DNA of 64,000 bases from Diphasiastrum complanatum (lineage: Eukaryota; Streptophyta; Lycopodiopsida; Lycopodiales; Lycopodiaceae), in the NCBI GenBank assembly GCA_029204225.1, contig CM055115.1, positions 9,295,466 to 9,359,465 on the forward strand, written 5' to 3'. The first letter of the stretch is position 1; every line of letters begins with the position of its first letter. The notes below the pieces were generated by a model. The model did not search any database. It had not been told where the DNA came from and saw only the letters and a list, made by a program, of their open reading frames with translations. Of the stretch, positions 34,115 through 45,690 are shown piece after piece. A program made the translations under genes and the position numbers.

Positions 34115-34787
34115 TCAACCTGTACAATTTTGTATTGGGCTCTCTTACTCCATCCGCAATAACTTTGAACTTTTGGTTCACATCCCTCACAAAGCAACAA
34201 TCATGGGCGAATTCCACTTTCAACTTTTGATCAGTAATGACTCCAACAGAAAGTAGATTTTTCTTCACACCTGGTACGTAAAGTACCTCCCTGATCATCT
34301 TGCTTTTGCCATCAAGTAGTTGGATTGAAACGGTGCCTATTCCCTTGATCTTGAACACCTCACCATTTGCTTGTGAAACAGATGTTCCATTATCCGACAC
34401 CTTAAAACTACTGAACCAATTCTTGTTACCTGTCATGTGTCTTGTGGCTCCCAAGTCAATATACCATGCTTGATCATCTTGATTAGATGACAATGCAGAT
34501 ATGAAGATGCTAGAGTCTTCAATCTCACCCTCATCGACAAGGTTACCTGCTTGTTTTGGTTTCCCCTTGACTTGTACCGCCAGGAATTTGCGACATTCAC
34601 TCTTCCAATGGCCCTTTTTACCACAATGGAAGCACTTGCCTTTCTTCTTAGTTTTACTGGAAGATCCCTTGTCCTCTTGAGACTTGGCAAATTGCTGCTT
34701 AGACTTCTTCTTGCCCTTGTCCTTGCCTTGTTTTTGGCTTGTCGCAAGTGCCTGATCGTCAGTATTTTGACGTCTAGCTTTCACCAT
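34104..34787 (-). pseudogene. Copia-1 nucleocapsid and protease (left copy)
   Basis: Lys-rich region, then an intact CCHC zinc knuckle (CFHCGKKGHWKSEC, about residues 52-65), then a retropepsin-like domain starting AWYIDLGATRHMTGN. Copia proteases normally have D-S/T-G; here it is D-L-G in both copies, which would be expected to harm catalysis. Next come EVLYVPGVKKNLLSVGVI and KLYRLNAT. It is in frame with gag, separated only by one TGA. The frame stops at a 44 bp deletion. Confidence 0.88.
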
Positions 34788-34793
34788 TTCTCG

Positions 34794-35390
34794 TCATTGC
34801 TCTTCCTGCATCAAGATTTCCGTGAGCTCGTCAAAGGTTGGCAACCTTTCTGTTGATGCTATTCCGCTCACAAACATCTGATAGGGTTCTGCAATGCCAC
34901 ACAATGCATTGTGCACCAGCTCCACGTCACGTATGTGCTCACCAATAGAATGCAGTTCATCTCTCATTGTCTTGATTCTGGTCATGTACGTTTGAATGTG
35001 CTCTCCTTTTTCCATGCGAGCACTATTCAACTTTGACTTCAGAAACATGATTCTTGACAGATTTGACATCTCAAACTGCTCCTTTAGCACATCCCATGCC
35101 TGTCTGGGTGTCACAGCATCACAAATGTGGGTAATGATGTGATCCTTCACTGACAAGTTAATGAAGGTCAAAGCTTTCCTCATCTTTTTGTTGAACACTT
35201 TGATATCTGCTTCATTTGGCGGCCTTCTCTCATCACCTGTGATGACTTCCCACACGTCTTTCTCCATCAATATGTTTTTCATTTTGAATTTCCACACTGC
35301 ATAGTTAGAAATCCCGTTCAATTTCCTACTTTCACTCAAAATGGCCTCTCCCATGTTTGCCATCGGAAAACTGCTTAAAACTTCTGCCAT
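34794..35390 (-). CDS. Copia-1 Gag (left copy)
   Basis: 198 codons, open. This is a UBN2-type Gag: NYAVWKFKMKNILMEKDVWE (about 30-49), MRKALTFINLSVKDHIITHI, TPRQAWDVLKEQFEMSN, and YMTRIKTMRDELHSIGE, ending LTEILMQEEQ. It forms the retrotransposon particle shell. The stop TGA is followed in frame by CGA GAA ATG GTG AAA and the nucleocapsid, so Gag, nucleocapsid and protease were probably one reading frame and the TGA is either decay (CGA to TGA) or a leaky stop. A 102-codon ORF upstream (35332-35640) lies in the leader and is not supported as a gene. Confidence 0.85.
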   Translation of the reverse strand: MAEVLSSFPMANMGEAILSESRKLNGISNYAVWKFKMKNILMEKDVWEVITGDERRPPNEADIKVFNKKMRKALTFINLSVKDHIITHICDAVTPRQAWDVLKEQFEMSNLSRIMFLKSKLNSARMEKGEHIQTYMTRIKTMRDELHSIGEHIRDVELVHNALCGIAEPYQMFVSGIASTERLPTFDELTEILMQEEQ

Positions 35391-36795
35391 AGGCTAAAAA
35401 CAGTGTGTGGAGGCCAACAATGATGTGAGAAGTTGAAAATAGTGACCTGCACTTCTGGCGTACTCCGAACACTTTCTCCGCTGCAATCACTCTGTTTTGC
35501 TGTATCGTACTTGTAGGTACAGTCTGGGTGCCCTTCGTATGGAGGTTATAGCCTTTCGTTTGGGTCAAAACAGGCAAAGGACCCAAAGATAGGGACTTTT
35601 CTAGTTTTTGAACTGTTTCTTCACCTTGAAGAAACTCCACTCTTCACTTGTGAAGGGACCCAGCTCCAATTTCAGTATGAAAATTTTTAATGAAGTTGAA
35701 GGCTAAAATGCACTTCACTTCTTCAGGGCCCTCTTCAACAACCCTTCAGACTCCATCCAATGGCTGAATCTGATCCAACTATGGATATCCCTTCTAGGTA
35801 GCACAATCTGAGCCGTCGATCTTGTAACTCCTCTCCAACGGATCTGGTGCACCAATGGAAAGTCTTGTAGACACTATCCACTTAGAAACGCCATGCTCTC
35901 ACCCTGGTTCCATGCGCGAACAGTCCGCGACCTCCCTGTCTACGACCACGCCTCCCCACACTCATTTTTGTTTGATCTAACTCGCCTCTAGATCAATTTG
36001 AGAACGATTTGAGGCCTGGAGCAGGGTCGCCCTACTGATTCCAAGTCTGTAGAGTGTTCACTCAAGAAATTCCGTGGAGAAACGGTGATTCTAGCTCAAC
36101 TTGACAAAGTGGCTTTTTTTTCACCTTTTACCGCAAATCTGCTAGGTTAATTGTCTGGAGACAAATCTCTGACATAAACATCAGAATCTCTCCATGGCTG
36201 GTTGACAATGTGATTAGCTTTCTTCCTGTCCTTACGACATCCAAAATGGTGCACAAACAATGAAGAAATCACCAGTTATGTATAAAAATCGTAACCCCAA
36301 ACCCGGTTTCAATTTTCAGCTGGCTTCAAAATTGTCAAATTTTCACCAAATTTTTCCCTGTTTGATGCTATGCACAGGCTAATAGTCCCTCTGCTAAGCT
36401 TAGCAAGCCTCTAGAAACTAGAAACCGTGCACCAGTGCTTCTATTTCCGTCTTCAACCCGCCGTAAACCTCGAACTCTCAGAAGACAGTTCTCCCGAAGC
36501 TCTCTTCAACGACGATGTTGTACTGTGTACACTCCCTGTACGGCTCTGATACCAACTTAGAATTTGCATTGAACAGGAACACAGATCATGCTACACAGTA
36601 ACACAGACAGAAAACACTCTCCACAGCAAGCTCACATAGCAACTGTATTTCTCAAAATGAAATTACACTGTACATATAGTTGTTCACTCAGGCAACCCAT
36701 GCAAGACCCAGGTTGCCGTTGGCGGGAGGCATGTCCCGTCCACTGATAGGACCCACAGTACAGTAACACAGTGATTCTACTTTAATTCTAACTCA

Positions 36796-37200
36796 AAGGA
36801 CCTTCAGCTTCCATCGAGATATTGCAACATCGTCAACTTTGTTTCTTACCTCTGCACCTATAACAACGTCATACAATTCCTTAGCCATTAGCACAGTTCT
36901 CATCTTAAATTTCTACATATGGTAATTGGCTCCATCAAGCTTGTCCATGATAGCACTGGCTTTCCCTTGGAAATCCAGGTGGATATTAGTCTAAGCGATA
37001 GTAATAACTATCAGTGACTTGAGAATGAAAATAGACTAACTCACTAACTTCACTTCATTCCATTTCAAAGAAATATGCGAGAACAAATGCTCTTTATATA
37101 GCCTCGTGGCTGTTCTAACTATGAAATATCCTTCTTAAGTTCCATAACCACTTTTGACAAGGATCATAATAACATATGGACTCTGGGTCGAAATGAAAAT
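36796..37200 (-). pseudogene. Copia-2 LTR and gag N-terminus, cut at Copia-1 LTR
   Basis: LTR with TATA box and the first ~50 codons of Copia-2 Gag, which stops at RWKLK next to the Copia-1 LTR. This places Copia-1 inside, or recombined with, Copia-2 gag. Mirror at 58271-58660. Confidence 0.8.
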
Positions 37201-37795
37201 CGACCATGGATCGATTTGATCTTCGACCTGGTATCAAAATACACTTAATCTATTCTAATCTCATTCTTTTTTAAACAACAAACAAACTATCATAAGAAAT
37301 AATTATTTTGCATTATGTAGATAGAAATAAGAGGCAAGTAGATCATGCCATGTTATCACATGTCCTCATCCTCAGATTGAGCAGGTCCTCCAAATGTAGA
37401 TGAATTGTTGTAATGTGCTCCTTCCAAAAATCTATAAAAGTTTGAATATGAAGATTTGGGACTGCGCAAATGGATACGATATCGTTGTTGTAATCTATAC
37501 AAAAATTCACACTCGATGTTGAAAAGAAAATGACCAGTCTCTATTGTTGCATCGATCATCAATTGTTGTTTTGGGGTACATCTTTGCTTGTCGATGTCCC
37601 AGCTGCTTCAGTTTGTATGTGAACAAAGTTATAACATGAATTGCATAAGAAGAATCACTTGACGCAGCAGAACTTTTCTTCTTGAGCATGTGTGAAGAGG
37701 GTACATCTTTTTCGTAAGTGACCAGTACTCAAGTCTTCCATATAACAGCTGCACATTATGTAAGGTTTTGCCTATAAATTTACCCACGAGGCAAG
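37201..37795. repeat. Unclassified repeat between copia pieces
   Basis: Same family as 14691-15109 and 16607-16917, here contiguous, giving minus-strand frames with HYNNSSTFGGPAQSEDED, DATIETGHFLFNIECEFLYR and LKKKSSAASSDSS. The frames overlap but do not join into one protein. Origin unknown. Confidence 0.55.
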
Positions 37796-37978
37796 TCGAT
37801 GGGACATTTATCCCGCCAATGGCAACTTGGATCATGCATGGGTTGCCTGAGTGAACAACTATATGTACAGTGTAATTTGATTTTGAGAAATACAGTTGCT
37901 ATGTGAGCTTTCTGTGGAGAGTGTTTTCTGTCTGTGTTACTGTGTAGCATGATCTGTGTTCCTGTGCAAAGCAAATTC
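37796..37978 (+). mobile_element. Copia-1 LTR fragment
   Basis: Plus-strand piece of the Copia-1 LTR, from 'gacatttatcccgccaatgg' to 'gcaaattcta'. It joins Copia-2 gag at its 3' end, at about the same Gag position where the other Copia-2 piece (36796-37200) stops. Mirror at 57480-57665. Confidence 0.8.
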
Positions 37979-39960
37979 TAAGTCTTTGCGCTGATCATCG
38001 TCAATATATCGGACACTCAAATCGGCCATGTGTATGAAGCTCAGATCTCCAAGGAAGTCTGGGACATCTTGAGCACTCTGTACGATGTGCGCGACATAGC
38101 TTTCAAGCTACATCTAAGAAAGAACATTTTCTCGCTCGAGATGACCAACGAGATTCCTTATAGAATCACATCAACCAGTTCAAGAACCTGCTAAAGCAAA
38201 TGGCCACTTTTGGTTCTGTCATAGATGATCAAGATGTAATAATGACACTACTTTCAAGCTTTAAAAGCTCATACGACAGTTGGGTGATGATCATCTTGAC
38301 ACACCCTGAATTGACTCTTTCAAGAGTCATGACAATGTTGTGTTAGGAAGAGAGGAGAAGGAACAAAGTCTCTGGTTCCTCAAGTGTCGACTCTCATGCC
38401 TTATACACGAACAAAGGCTGAACTCAGCAAAAGAAGAAAGGCCCAAAGCAACCAAAGCTAAATCATGAACCGACACAGCGTCAAGAGCAGTCAAACTAGC
38501 CGACAAAGAGGTAGCTATTCTGCACATATTCTGGTGAACCAACCACAAGATCCAAGATTGTCGCATACTGCAAGAAAATAACAACAGCAAGGGGTAGTCG
38601 AAACAGGTGACAAATGCAGGTACAGAAGCACCACAGTCGATTCAAGAATCGGATAATGATGCCTTAATGACTAGCCATCAAAAAACATCCAACAACAACT
38701 CCTGGTTTCTGAACTCCGAAGCCACACAGCAAATGAGTAGCCATATTGGCTATTTCGAGTCCTATACGCCTTCCAATACCAAATGATATGTTCACATGGG
38801 CAACAATAGCACACATGCTATCAAAGGTGAAGGTACAGTAAGATTGAGCTTTGCAAACGATCAATCTAAGCTACTTTGAAATGTACTCCATGTACCAAAT
38901 CTATCTACAAATTTGATCTTTGTTAGCGGAATTACAGATCTAGGACATAAAGTAGAAATTGAATCCGATGAGTGTAAAGTAGTTAATAGGAAAGACAGGA
39001 TCCTAGCACTCGGAAAGAGACATGGATACTTGTATAGATTAAATCATTGTTGTTCTACCTCTAGTCAGGCTCTTAGTACTTCTATTAAAAGAAATAACAG
39101 TTCATTTTGGCATTATAGACTTTGTCACCTAAATTATTCTTTTGTACAACAAATGTCTAAACAATCTATTGCTATTGATCTCGACTATCCAGATATGAAA
39201 GTCAAATTATCTACTTTGTCTAGTTTGTAAACTGGCCATGAAACCATTTAGATCAAGCCATCAGCATGTTTCTAGCGGATTGCTTAGTGTACTTTATCAA
39301 AAAGAAGTCAAAAGCTTTCAATTGTTTCAGAATCTTCAAGGAGCATGCAGAGAAAGAAATTGGCAGACAAATCAAAGCCCTGAGGTCCAATAATGGTGGA
39401 GAGTACATCTCTACTAAATTCAAGGAGTACTGCCAGAGCCAAGGCATTGAACAACAGTTTATCACTCCTTATTCGCCTCAATCTAATGGCTTAGCCGAGA
39501 GGAAGAATCGTACCCTGGTAGAGTCAGCCAAATGTATGCTGGCACATGAATCTTTGTTGCAGAGCTTCTGGGTTGAAGCTGTCTCCATTGCAGCCTACGT
39601 CCAAAACAAATGTTCAACTAAGGCCCTCATAGGCAAAACACCACATGAGGTTTGGACAGGATCTAAGGCTTCAATGAAGAACCTTCGAGTGTTCGGATGC
39701 ATCACCTATGCGCACATCCCGAAGGAGACCAGGAAGAAATTCAACTTCCGAGGTCTCAAGACCATCCTTACTGGATACACTTCATCTGACCAAGCTATAC
39801 GACTTCGATACCTAGCAGATTTTACTCAGTAGGGATACAGTCTTTATCGACGATCAATTTCACGATTTCAAAGGCAAATGCAAAGTTCCATGCAAACCTT
39901 CGATGCCTTTGCCTCCGATACGACAATTCGAGCCTCGGGCTCAAGCGTGCCTATAATCAA
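37979..39960 (+). pseudogene. Copia-2 gag to integrase (left IR2 arm)
   Basis: Plus-strand order: Gag from KEVWDILSTLYDVRDIA (frameshifted near 38150), a linker with stops, the protease region (WFLNSEATQQM; no D-S-G), ITDLGHKVEIESDECKV and FWHYRLCHLNYSFVQQ (38913-39230), then the integrase core: IKALRSNNGGEYISTKFKEY, where the second Asp is now Asn, and ITPYSPQSNGLAERKNRTL with the catalytic Glu retained, then KTPHEVWTGSKASMKNL and GYTSSDQAI (to 39832). The linker to RT follows to 39960. Multiple stops make it non-functional. Confidence 0.88.
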
Positions 39961-40362
39961 TGGACTACCCCAATGTCAAACTGACATGCAAAGCACACTA
40001 CATCAGTTACAAACGTCATTACAGAATTTTCCTACGTAAACTTCAGTTTTACGGAATTTGTCATCCATTAACATTGATTTGTAACCCAACTGTAAGAGCA
40101 CATGCGTATGACCACTCAAATCCATTGTAAATCTCTCATGCATGTCAGAATCACTCTGAGAATCAACATGCAACTAATCCATGCAAGCACAGTACTACAA
40201 ATTAGGGAAATGACTGGCATGCAATCAGAACAATTTCAAATTTTGCCAATTTTACTCACAAAATTGCAAAACTTCAGATGATCATAACTTTGGCTATAGG
40301 ACACCAAATTGGGTGCTGCAAAGCTTAGTACAGAGGGAGACCAAGTGAATAAGATGCTTGCT
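39961..40362. repeat. Dispersed 400 bp repeat replacing most of Copia-2 RT (left)
   Basis: Same sequence as 18827-19230. It sits between the Copia-2 integrase-RT linker and the RT C-terminus, in place of the RT core including YVDD. The copy at 28 kb has real RT sequence there. Confidence 0.85.
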
Positions 40363-40720
40363 AAACAGATGTTGTCTTCCGAACTTGACATGACCGATCT
40401 GGACGAAGCTCACTTCTGTTTTGGCATTCAAATTCACAGAGACGGAGCTAGAAGTCTGATCTTTATCACTCAGCAACGGTATCTTCACAATACCCTTATC
40501 AGATACAATCTGATCAATTGTAAACTCGCTCACTCACCAATGGATTCAGGCTTGCGATTATCGAAGGGCCAATGCCAAGAAGTGGTTATGGAACTTAAGA
40601 CGGTTATTTCATATTTAGAACATCTACGAGGCTATAGAAAGAGCATTTGTTCTCGCATATGTCTTTGAAATGGACTGAAGTGAAGTTAGTGAGTTAGTCT
40701 ATTCTCATTTTATTGATGTG
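40363..40720 (+). pseudogene. Copia-2 RT C-terminus and LTR piece (left)
   Basis: Reads MLSSELDMTDLDEAHFCFGI, then QRYLHNTLIRYNLINCKLAH and SPMDSGLRLSKGQCQ, the palm end of copia RT, then passes directly into LTR sequence (from about 40590). RNase H is missing. The LTR TATA site is altered ('ctatagaaagagc'). Confidence 0.85.
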
Positions 40721-41257
40721 AATGATTTACTCTCTCTATGCTATTTTTAAGATTATACTTATGAAGTTTTGCTCATATAGTAGAATCTCAATATTCTTAT
40801 TTAAGTGATCATTGTTATTCCATGCAATGAATGCTTGTGTGATGAGAGGGGAAGTAATGCTTGTTACCATAATTGAAATACAAGTGACAAGTCCGAAATC
40901 TTAGTACATACATAAACGATGAATGGCATGTAGTTCCAACTTCTATAATTCCATTATCCAAATTTCATAAAAGCAAATCACAAATTGTTATAATATCTAT
41001 CAGTCTGCAACGTGTAAACAACCTAAAAGTGAAATCCTAAATTCTTCATAGTAAAGCCTGAGGAGATAGGGCTGAATCATGATACCTAAAGGCCAACTAG
41101 TGATGTCTAGCATAGCCTCCTCCTAGTCACCCATGATGTAGTATAGGCTCTAGCTCAAGACCCTCATCCTCACCTTGTTGACATATTTGCTATTCTTTGA
41201 AAGACAAATAGCAATTTGGCATGCGGTGCAACTTGAAAATGCGATGCATAGTCCGCA
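40721..41257. other. Non-coding inner end of IR2 left arm
   Basis: Inverted copy of 54204-54735 and 27541-28120. No gene. Homology stops at 41257, the inner breakpoint of IR2. Confidence 0.7.
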
Positions 41258-41269
41258 CATGGGTGCTTT

Positions 41270-42267
41270 TAGTACTCATAATTTCAATGTTGATGTTTCA
41301 TCTTTCCCTAAAGAATTGTCTTTTTGAGATGTAAATCTATAATCTTCGCCTGAGGGCAAAATCTTTAAGAGAATTAGGGAGGAATATACTAATATATTCT
41401 CTGAGCAGTTGCCTAAGGGTCTTTTCCCCTTACGGGGAGTAGACCATCATATAAATCTTCTTCCCGATAGCTCTCCTATATCATTTTTGCCCTACAAGAT
41501 GAGCTGGAAGGAAGAAGATGAAGTTGCTAGTCAACTTAAAGAGTTATTACGTAAGGGTCATATTACACCCAGTAAGTCCTCTTTGGGAGCGCCTATTTTG
41601 TTAACCGGCAAGAAAGACAATGGTATTCATCTTTGTGTTGATTAGAAAAAGCTTAATAAGATGACTATTAAGAACCGTTATCCCTTACCTCAGATGGATG
41701 ACTTAATGGACCGATTGAATGGTGCTAAGTATTTCACCAAATTGGACCTTAGGTCAGGGTGTTTTCAAAACTGGTTTTCATTGTAGCCATTATAGATTTT
41801 TGGTTTTACTCTTGGTCTAACTAATACCTTGACAACCTTCCAACAGATGATGAACGATATTCTTCGTCCATATCTAAGGAAGTTTCTCGTGGTATTGTTT
41901 GATGACATACTGATTTACAGTAAGACTCTTGAGGAGCACGAGGCACATTTGCATACAATCTTAGATAATCTAAGGCAAGCAAAGCTTTATGCTAAGGAGT
42001 CTAAGTGTGAGTTCATTCAAACAAGACTCAAGTATTTGGGACATATCATTTTCGATCGAGGTCTAGAGATCGATACGATAAGGTCCAAAAAGTTCGTAAT
42101 TGGCCCTAAAAACCATTAGGGAAGTTAAATTTTTTTGGGCTTCATAGGGTTTCTTCATAAATTCATTAAAGACTATGCCTAAATTGCATTGTCTCTAACG
42201 AATTTTCTTAAGGGAGTGAAGAAAGCCAAAAGAAAAACTAAAAAAGGTAATAAAAGAGAAGCCTTTT
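41270..42267 (+). pseudogene. Gypsy-2 reverse transcriptase fragment
   Basis: Plus-strand frames give RVDHHINL-type start (GVDHHINLLPDSSPI), then [50 protein letters not shown] (first catalytic Asp), a deletion after RSG, LTTFQQMMNDILRPYL, VVLFDDILIYSKTLEEHEAH (the F/YxDD active site), LKYLGHII and the RNase H linker FLHKFIKDYA. This is a Ty3/gypsy RT. Stops after HLCVD and near 41786 and 42117. It could be the missing RT of the Gypsy-1 chromovirus, but no overlap allows a test. It ends at a Copia-2 fragment. Confidence 0.92.
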
Positions 42268-43298
42268 CGATCGTAGTCGACTCTTGCATTAAAAGACATG
42301 CAAACTCAGGAATGTACCTCGTGGGCTATGTGTGCACTCGGTTTGATCTTCTTGGAGGAAGTGGCATCGGCTGATGATCTAGTCCTTGGATTTGTTATTG
42401 CTGAGTAATAGCAACTTCTTCGTCTGACTTGTTGTTGAGTAGTCCATCGACTAGAGGCACGCTTGAGCCAAAGGCTCGAATTGTCATATCGGAGGTAGAG
42501 GCATCAAAGGTTCGCATGGAACTTTGCCTTTGCCTTTGAAGTCATCGAACTCATCCTCGATAAAGACTGTATCCTATTGAATAAAATTTGCTAGGTATCA
42601 GAGTCATATAGCTTGTAAGTATTGTCAGATGAAGTGTATCCGATAAGGATGGTCTTGAGACCTTGGAAGTTTAATTTCTTTCTCGTCTCCTTTGGGATCT
42701 GCGCATAGGCAATGCATCCGAACACACAAAGGTTCTTCATTGAAGCCTTATAACCTGTGTAGACCTCATGTGGTGTTTTGCCTATGAGGGCCTTAGTCAA
42801 ACATATGTTTTGGACGTAAGTTGTAGTGGAGATAGCTTCAGCCCAGAAGCTCTTCGGCAAAGATTCATGTGTTAGCATACATTTGGCAGACTCGACCAGG
42901 GCATGATTCTTCCTCTCGGCTAAGCCATTAGATTGAGGTGAATAAGGAGTGATAATTTGTTGTTCAATGCCTTGGCTCTGGCAGTATTCCTTGAGTTCGG
43001 TAGAGATGTACTCTCTACCATTGTCGGACCTCAGGCCGTTGATTTGTTTGCCAATTTCTTTCTCTGCATGCTTCTTGAAGATTCTAAAACAATTAAAGCC
43101 TTCAAATTTCTTCTTGATAAAGTACACCAAACAATCCTCTAGCAACACGCTGATGGCTTGATTTAAATGGTTTCATGGGTAGTTTATTGACTAGATAGTC
43201 TTGACAAACAGATAATTTGACTTTCCTATCTGGATAATCGAGATCAACAACAATAGATTGTTTAGACATTTGTTGTACAAAAGAATAATTCAGGTGAT
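42268..43298 (-). pseudogene. Copia-2 integrase fragment in the IR2 spacer
   Basis: Minus strand: the end of the integrase pre-domain (near 43298-43210), then the core (INGLRSDNGREYISTELKEY with second Asp intact, ITPYSPQSNGLAERKNHALV with Glu), MLTHESLPKSFWAEA, KTPHEVYTGYKASMKNL and GYTSSDNTYKLYD (to 42591), then the linker toward RT. It keeps an uninterrupted GTACA site near 43123. It is more diverged from the IR2 copies than those are from each other. Confidence 0.87.
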
Positions 43299-44570
43299 GT
43301 CGTACTATACCAACAGGTTTAATATAGATTTTGTAGTGAAAAGTATCGTTCCCACAGAAGATAGCGTTAGAAAATTATGTTTTTGCTATAATTATGGCAG
43401 GTGGTTTTGAATGTTATTCTGGTTGTCGACAGACATTAAAAAGTAACCAGTATTACTTATATTTGGAATGGGTAATGTTAATGAATTCAGAACAACAATC
43501 TGGCCTCTATCGAATTGAAGGAAACGCATTCTACAAATGAAATGTTATCAAAGTGGTACAACAGACTACACTCTGGCTGACTATGGTGTCAACAGAAAAT
43601 TGGGAATTGTTCGATGTATTCGCGACTGTGTAGACAATTGATTAATTGAATTCGCGAACTATTCGTTCCTAGACAATAGTCCTTAACAACTAAAGCCCAA
43701 CTTAATGGTTAAAGAGCACAAATGGTTTAAGAGCACGTTAGAAACTTATGTCAATGCCAATCAGGAAAATAGATCAGAGACTCAATTCTTCAGACAGGGA
43801 CTGTCATCTCATTTGTATACATACAACTTAATTCAATGATCGTGCTAGACTGCACAAAGATAGTCAGTATTCGAGTGTCGAAAAGAAAGTATTGGCAACA
43901 GATGAATAAGATGATTTTAAGATAGTTCTTTAGAGCATGCTTTACGGAAACACAACAAACGACTGTAATGCACTAGAGCGTCTGTCTGATCAGAGAGTAA
44001 TTCATGAAATGTGTTAGAGATTGTTAGCAGACTTAAGATCACTCACACTCAACAGTGCAGAGAACAGAGATAAGGGGGAATAACTCACAAAACTCTATTC
44101 ACTTCTTCAATCTCTTACATAAGCATAAACTCTTCTCTCTCAATGATTGAGATTGAAGTGTGAGATCAATATATGTTCTACAGGGCGAACAAACACACCT
44201 CTTAAACAATAGGTGCGTCGCTCCCGCGAAAGGGTCTAGTTAAGAATTAAACTAAAAATAGGTTCAACTATACCATAAGAGGTATACTTAAATATGAGTT
44301 AAAGTTACTTTAGTTTAACATGTCTTTTCATAACTAGTCGTTTCGTGTGGACGGCCTAGTTAAGGGTTATCCAAGGCAATGTCTTTTCCTATTAAAGGTC
44401 TAGCCCTTAATTTATAAGGCAAGTACCTAGGAGATATATTCTCAATAAATGACTTAGGCCTCTTCATGATTTATACTTAACCAGCTCACATCTTCATTTT
44501 CGAGTATATTATGCCATATTTATGTTGATATTCATTTTTCGACATTTGCGTGGCATCACATATACCCTTC
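43299..44570. other. Unclassified segment abutting Copia-2; possible LTR
   Basis: Begins TGTCGTACTATACC exactly at the Copia-2 break and ends around 'ggcatcacatatacccttcc'. No coding sequence. The TG start and the break position suggest an inserted LTR about 1.27 kb long, but no second copy, target duplication or PBS was found, so this is a guess. Confidence 0.3.
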
Positions 44571-45690
44571 CTCAAATGTGAAACGTCCTCGTGAACATAT
44601 CATCTTTACTTCGAGGATTACTCGAGAAACATTCTTGTTCGTAAGATTTTCGTTGAGGCGAAAAAAAATATTTCTTCATATGATTCATCCTTTAGATATT
44701 TCTTCAGAGAATATGTGTCTTGTTGTTGCGTTGAGTAGGTTGTTTTTGAGTTGAAATTGTTTGATGAAAACTGGAATCAAACTTCAAAACATCTTCAAAC
44801 TGCAAAGATCTACCTTTAGTATCACAGATAGGCATCGGCATGACAAAGACATGAATAATATTTATGAATTATTCAATTCTTCATATAGTTTTTGAGCTAG
44901 CTCCAAGTTTTGTTGAGCTTCGATCAACAACAAATGTTCTTTGGATTTTGTATATCGGTCAACTGGGAGGTTGCTGAATTCTTCTAGTTTAACAGGGAGT
45001 AATGTTCCATCGAACAACTCCTGAGTCAACTTTGTATCTTTGTCTGAATCACTTCATAGAGTGATTTCTTCACAGTATTGAGATGAGAATCTAATAAAAT
45101 TGCTTTTAACATAAAGATTCTGAATAAAGATCTGACAGCTCCTGTTCGAGCTTGTCAATCTTTGCGACTGCTTCCAGATACTCGGGATGGTCTGAGGCTC
45201 CCGTGCAGGCAGGCACAGATGGAATTTGTTGTGTAAGATCATCAATTCTGATGTAATTTTTTTTTTTGTTCATTATGTATAGTTGGCTTTTGGAAGTTCT
45301 TAGTCTTGTATTGAGCTCTTCATGTTTGCTAGCTATGGTAGATTAAGCTCTTTGTAATTGCGTGAATGGTAGCAAAACTCTTGGTTGGATCCTTGTCAAA
45401 TTATTGTTGAGGTGCAATTTGCAAAGGTTTGCTACAACTAGTTTCAAAGAAAATTTGAGGAACCTAGCACTTTGGAGAAAGAGCTATCCAATTTGCTGCA
45501 AATCCAACATATGCCTGTGAAGAATTGAAAAAGATTATCTATGTTAGATATAGGGGTGTTATGTTTTTTACATCAAGCATCTAGGTGTAGGATGCTGATA
45601 GGAATAAATTTGGCATAGATGGCAAATTATGCATTTCCACTTGTAATGCCACTATTGAGCCAAAATAGAGTAAGAGGCTAAATACTTGCT
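44571..45690. other. No gene seen
   Basis: AT-rich sequence with only short random ORFs on both strands. It contains 'aacgtcctcgtgaac' near its start. No repeat partner within the window. Confidence 0.6.

Larger units (their letters stand above)
33711..36795 (-). mobile_element. Copia-1 element, 3'-truncated (left IR2 arm)
   Basis: Minus-strand structure: 5' LTR of about 231 bp (36795-36565), ten bases, PBS for initiator-Met tRNA (GCTCTGATACCA at 36543-36554, plus strand), a leader of about 1.1 kb, gag, protease and the first half of integrase. The RT, RNase H and 3' LTR are missing, so it cannot move by itself. Inverted copy at 58665-61790. Confidence 0.92.
31325..41257. repeat. Inverted repeat IR2, left arm
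   Basis: Pairs with 54204-64000 in inverted orientation; matching features sum to about 95,450-95,490. The arm contains part of the GTACA insertion, a Copia-2 5' half, Copia-1, a further Copia-2 piece in opposite orientation, and 540 bp of non-coding DNA. It ends at 41257 against a gypsy RT fragment. The right arm is cut by the window end, so the true left limit may be further left. Confidence 0.95.

Noticed and set aside
35332-35640. 102-codon ORF in the Copia-1 leader (also 59811-60119)
   Set aside because: It sits in the untranslated leader, overlaps gag in another frame, and shows no recognisable domain; its persistence is explained by the recent duplication.
38327-38864. Minus-strand ORFs of 87 and 66 codons (also 56597-57133)
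   Set aside because: They are shadows opposite the Copia-2 linker and protease region.
43299-44570. Firm call of an LTR beginning TGTCGTACTATACC
   Set aside because: Only the TG start at a breakpoint supports it; no second copy, target duplication or PBS could be found, so it is left as unclassified.
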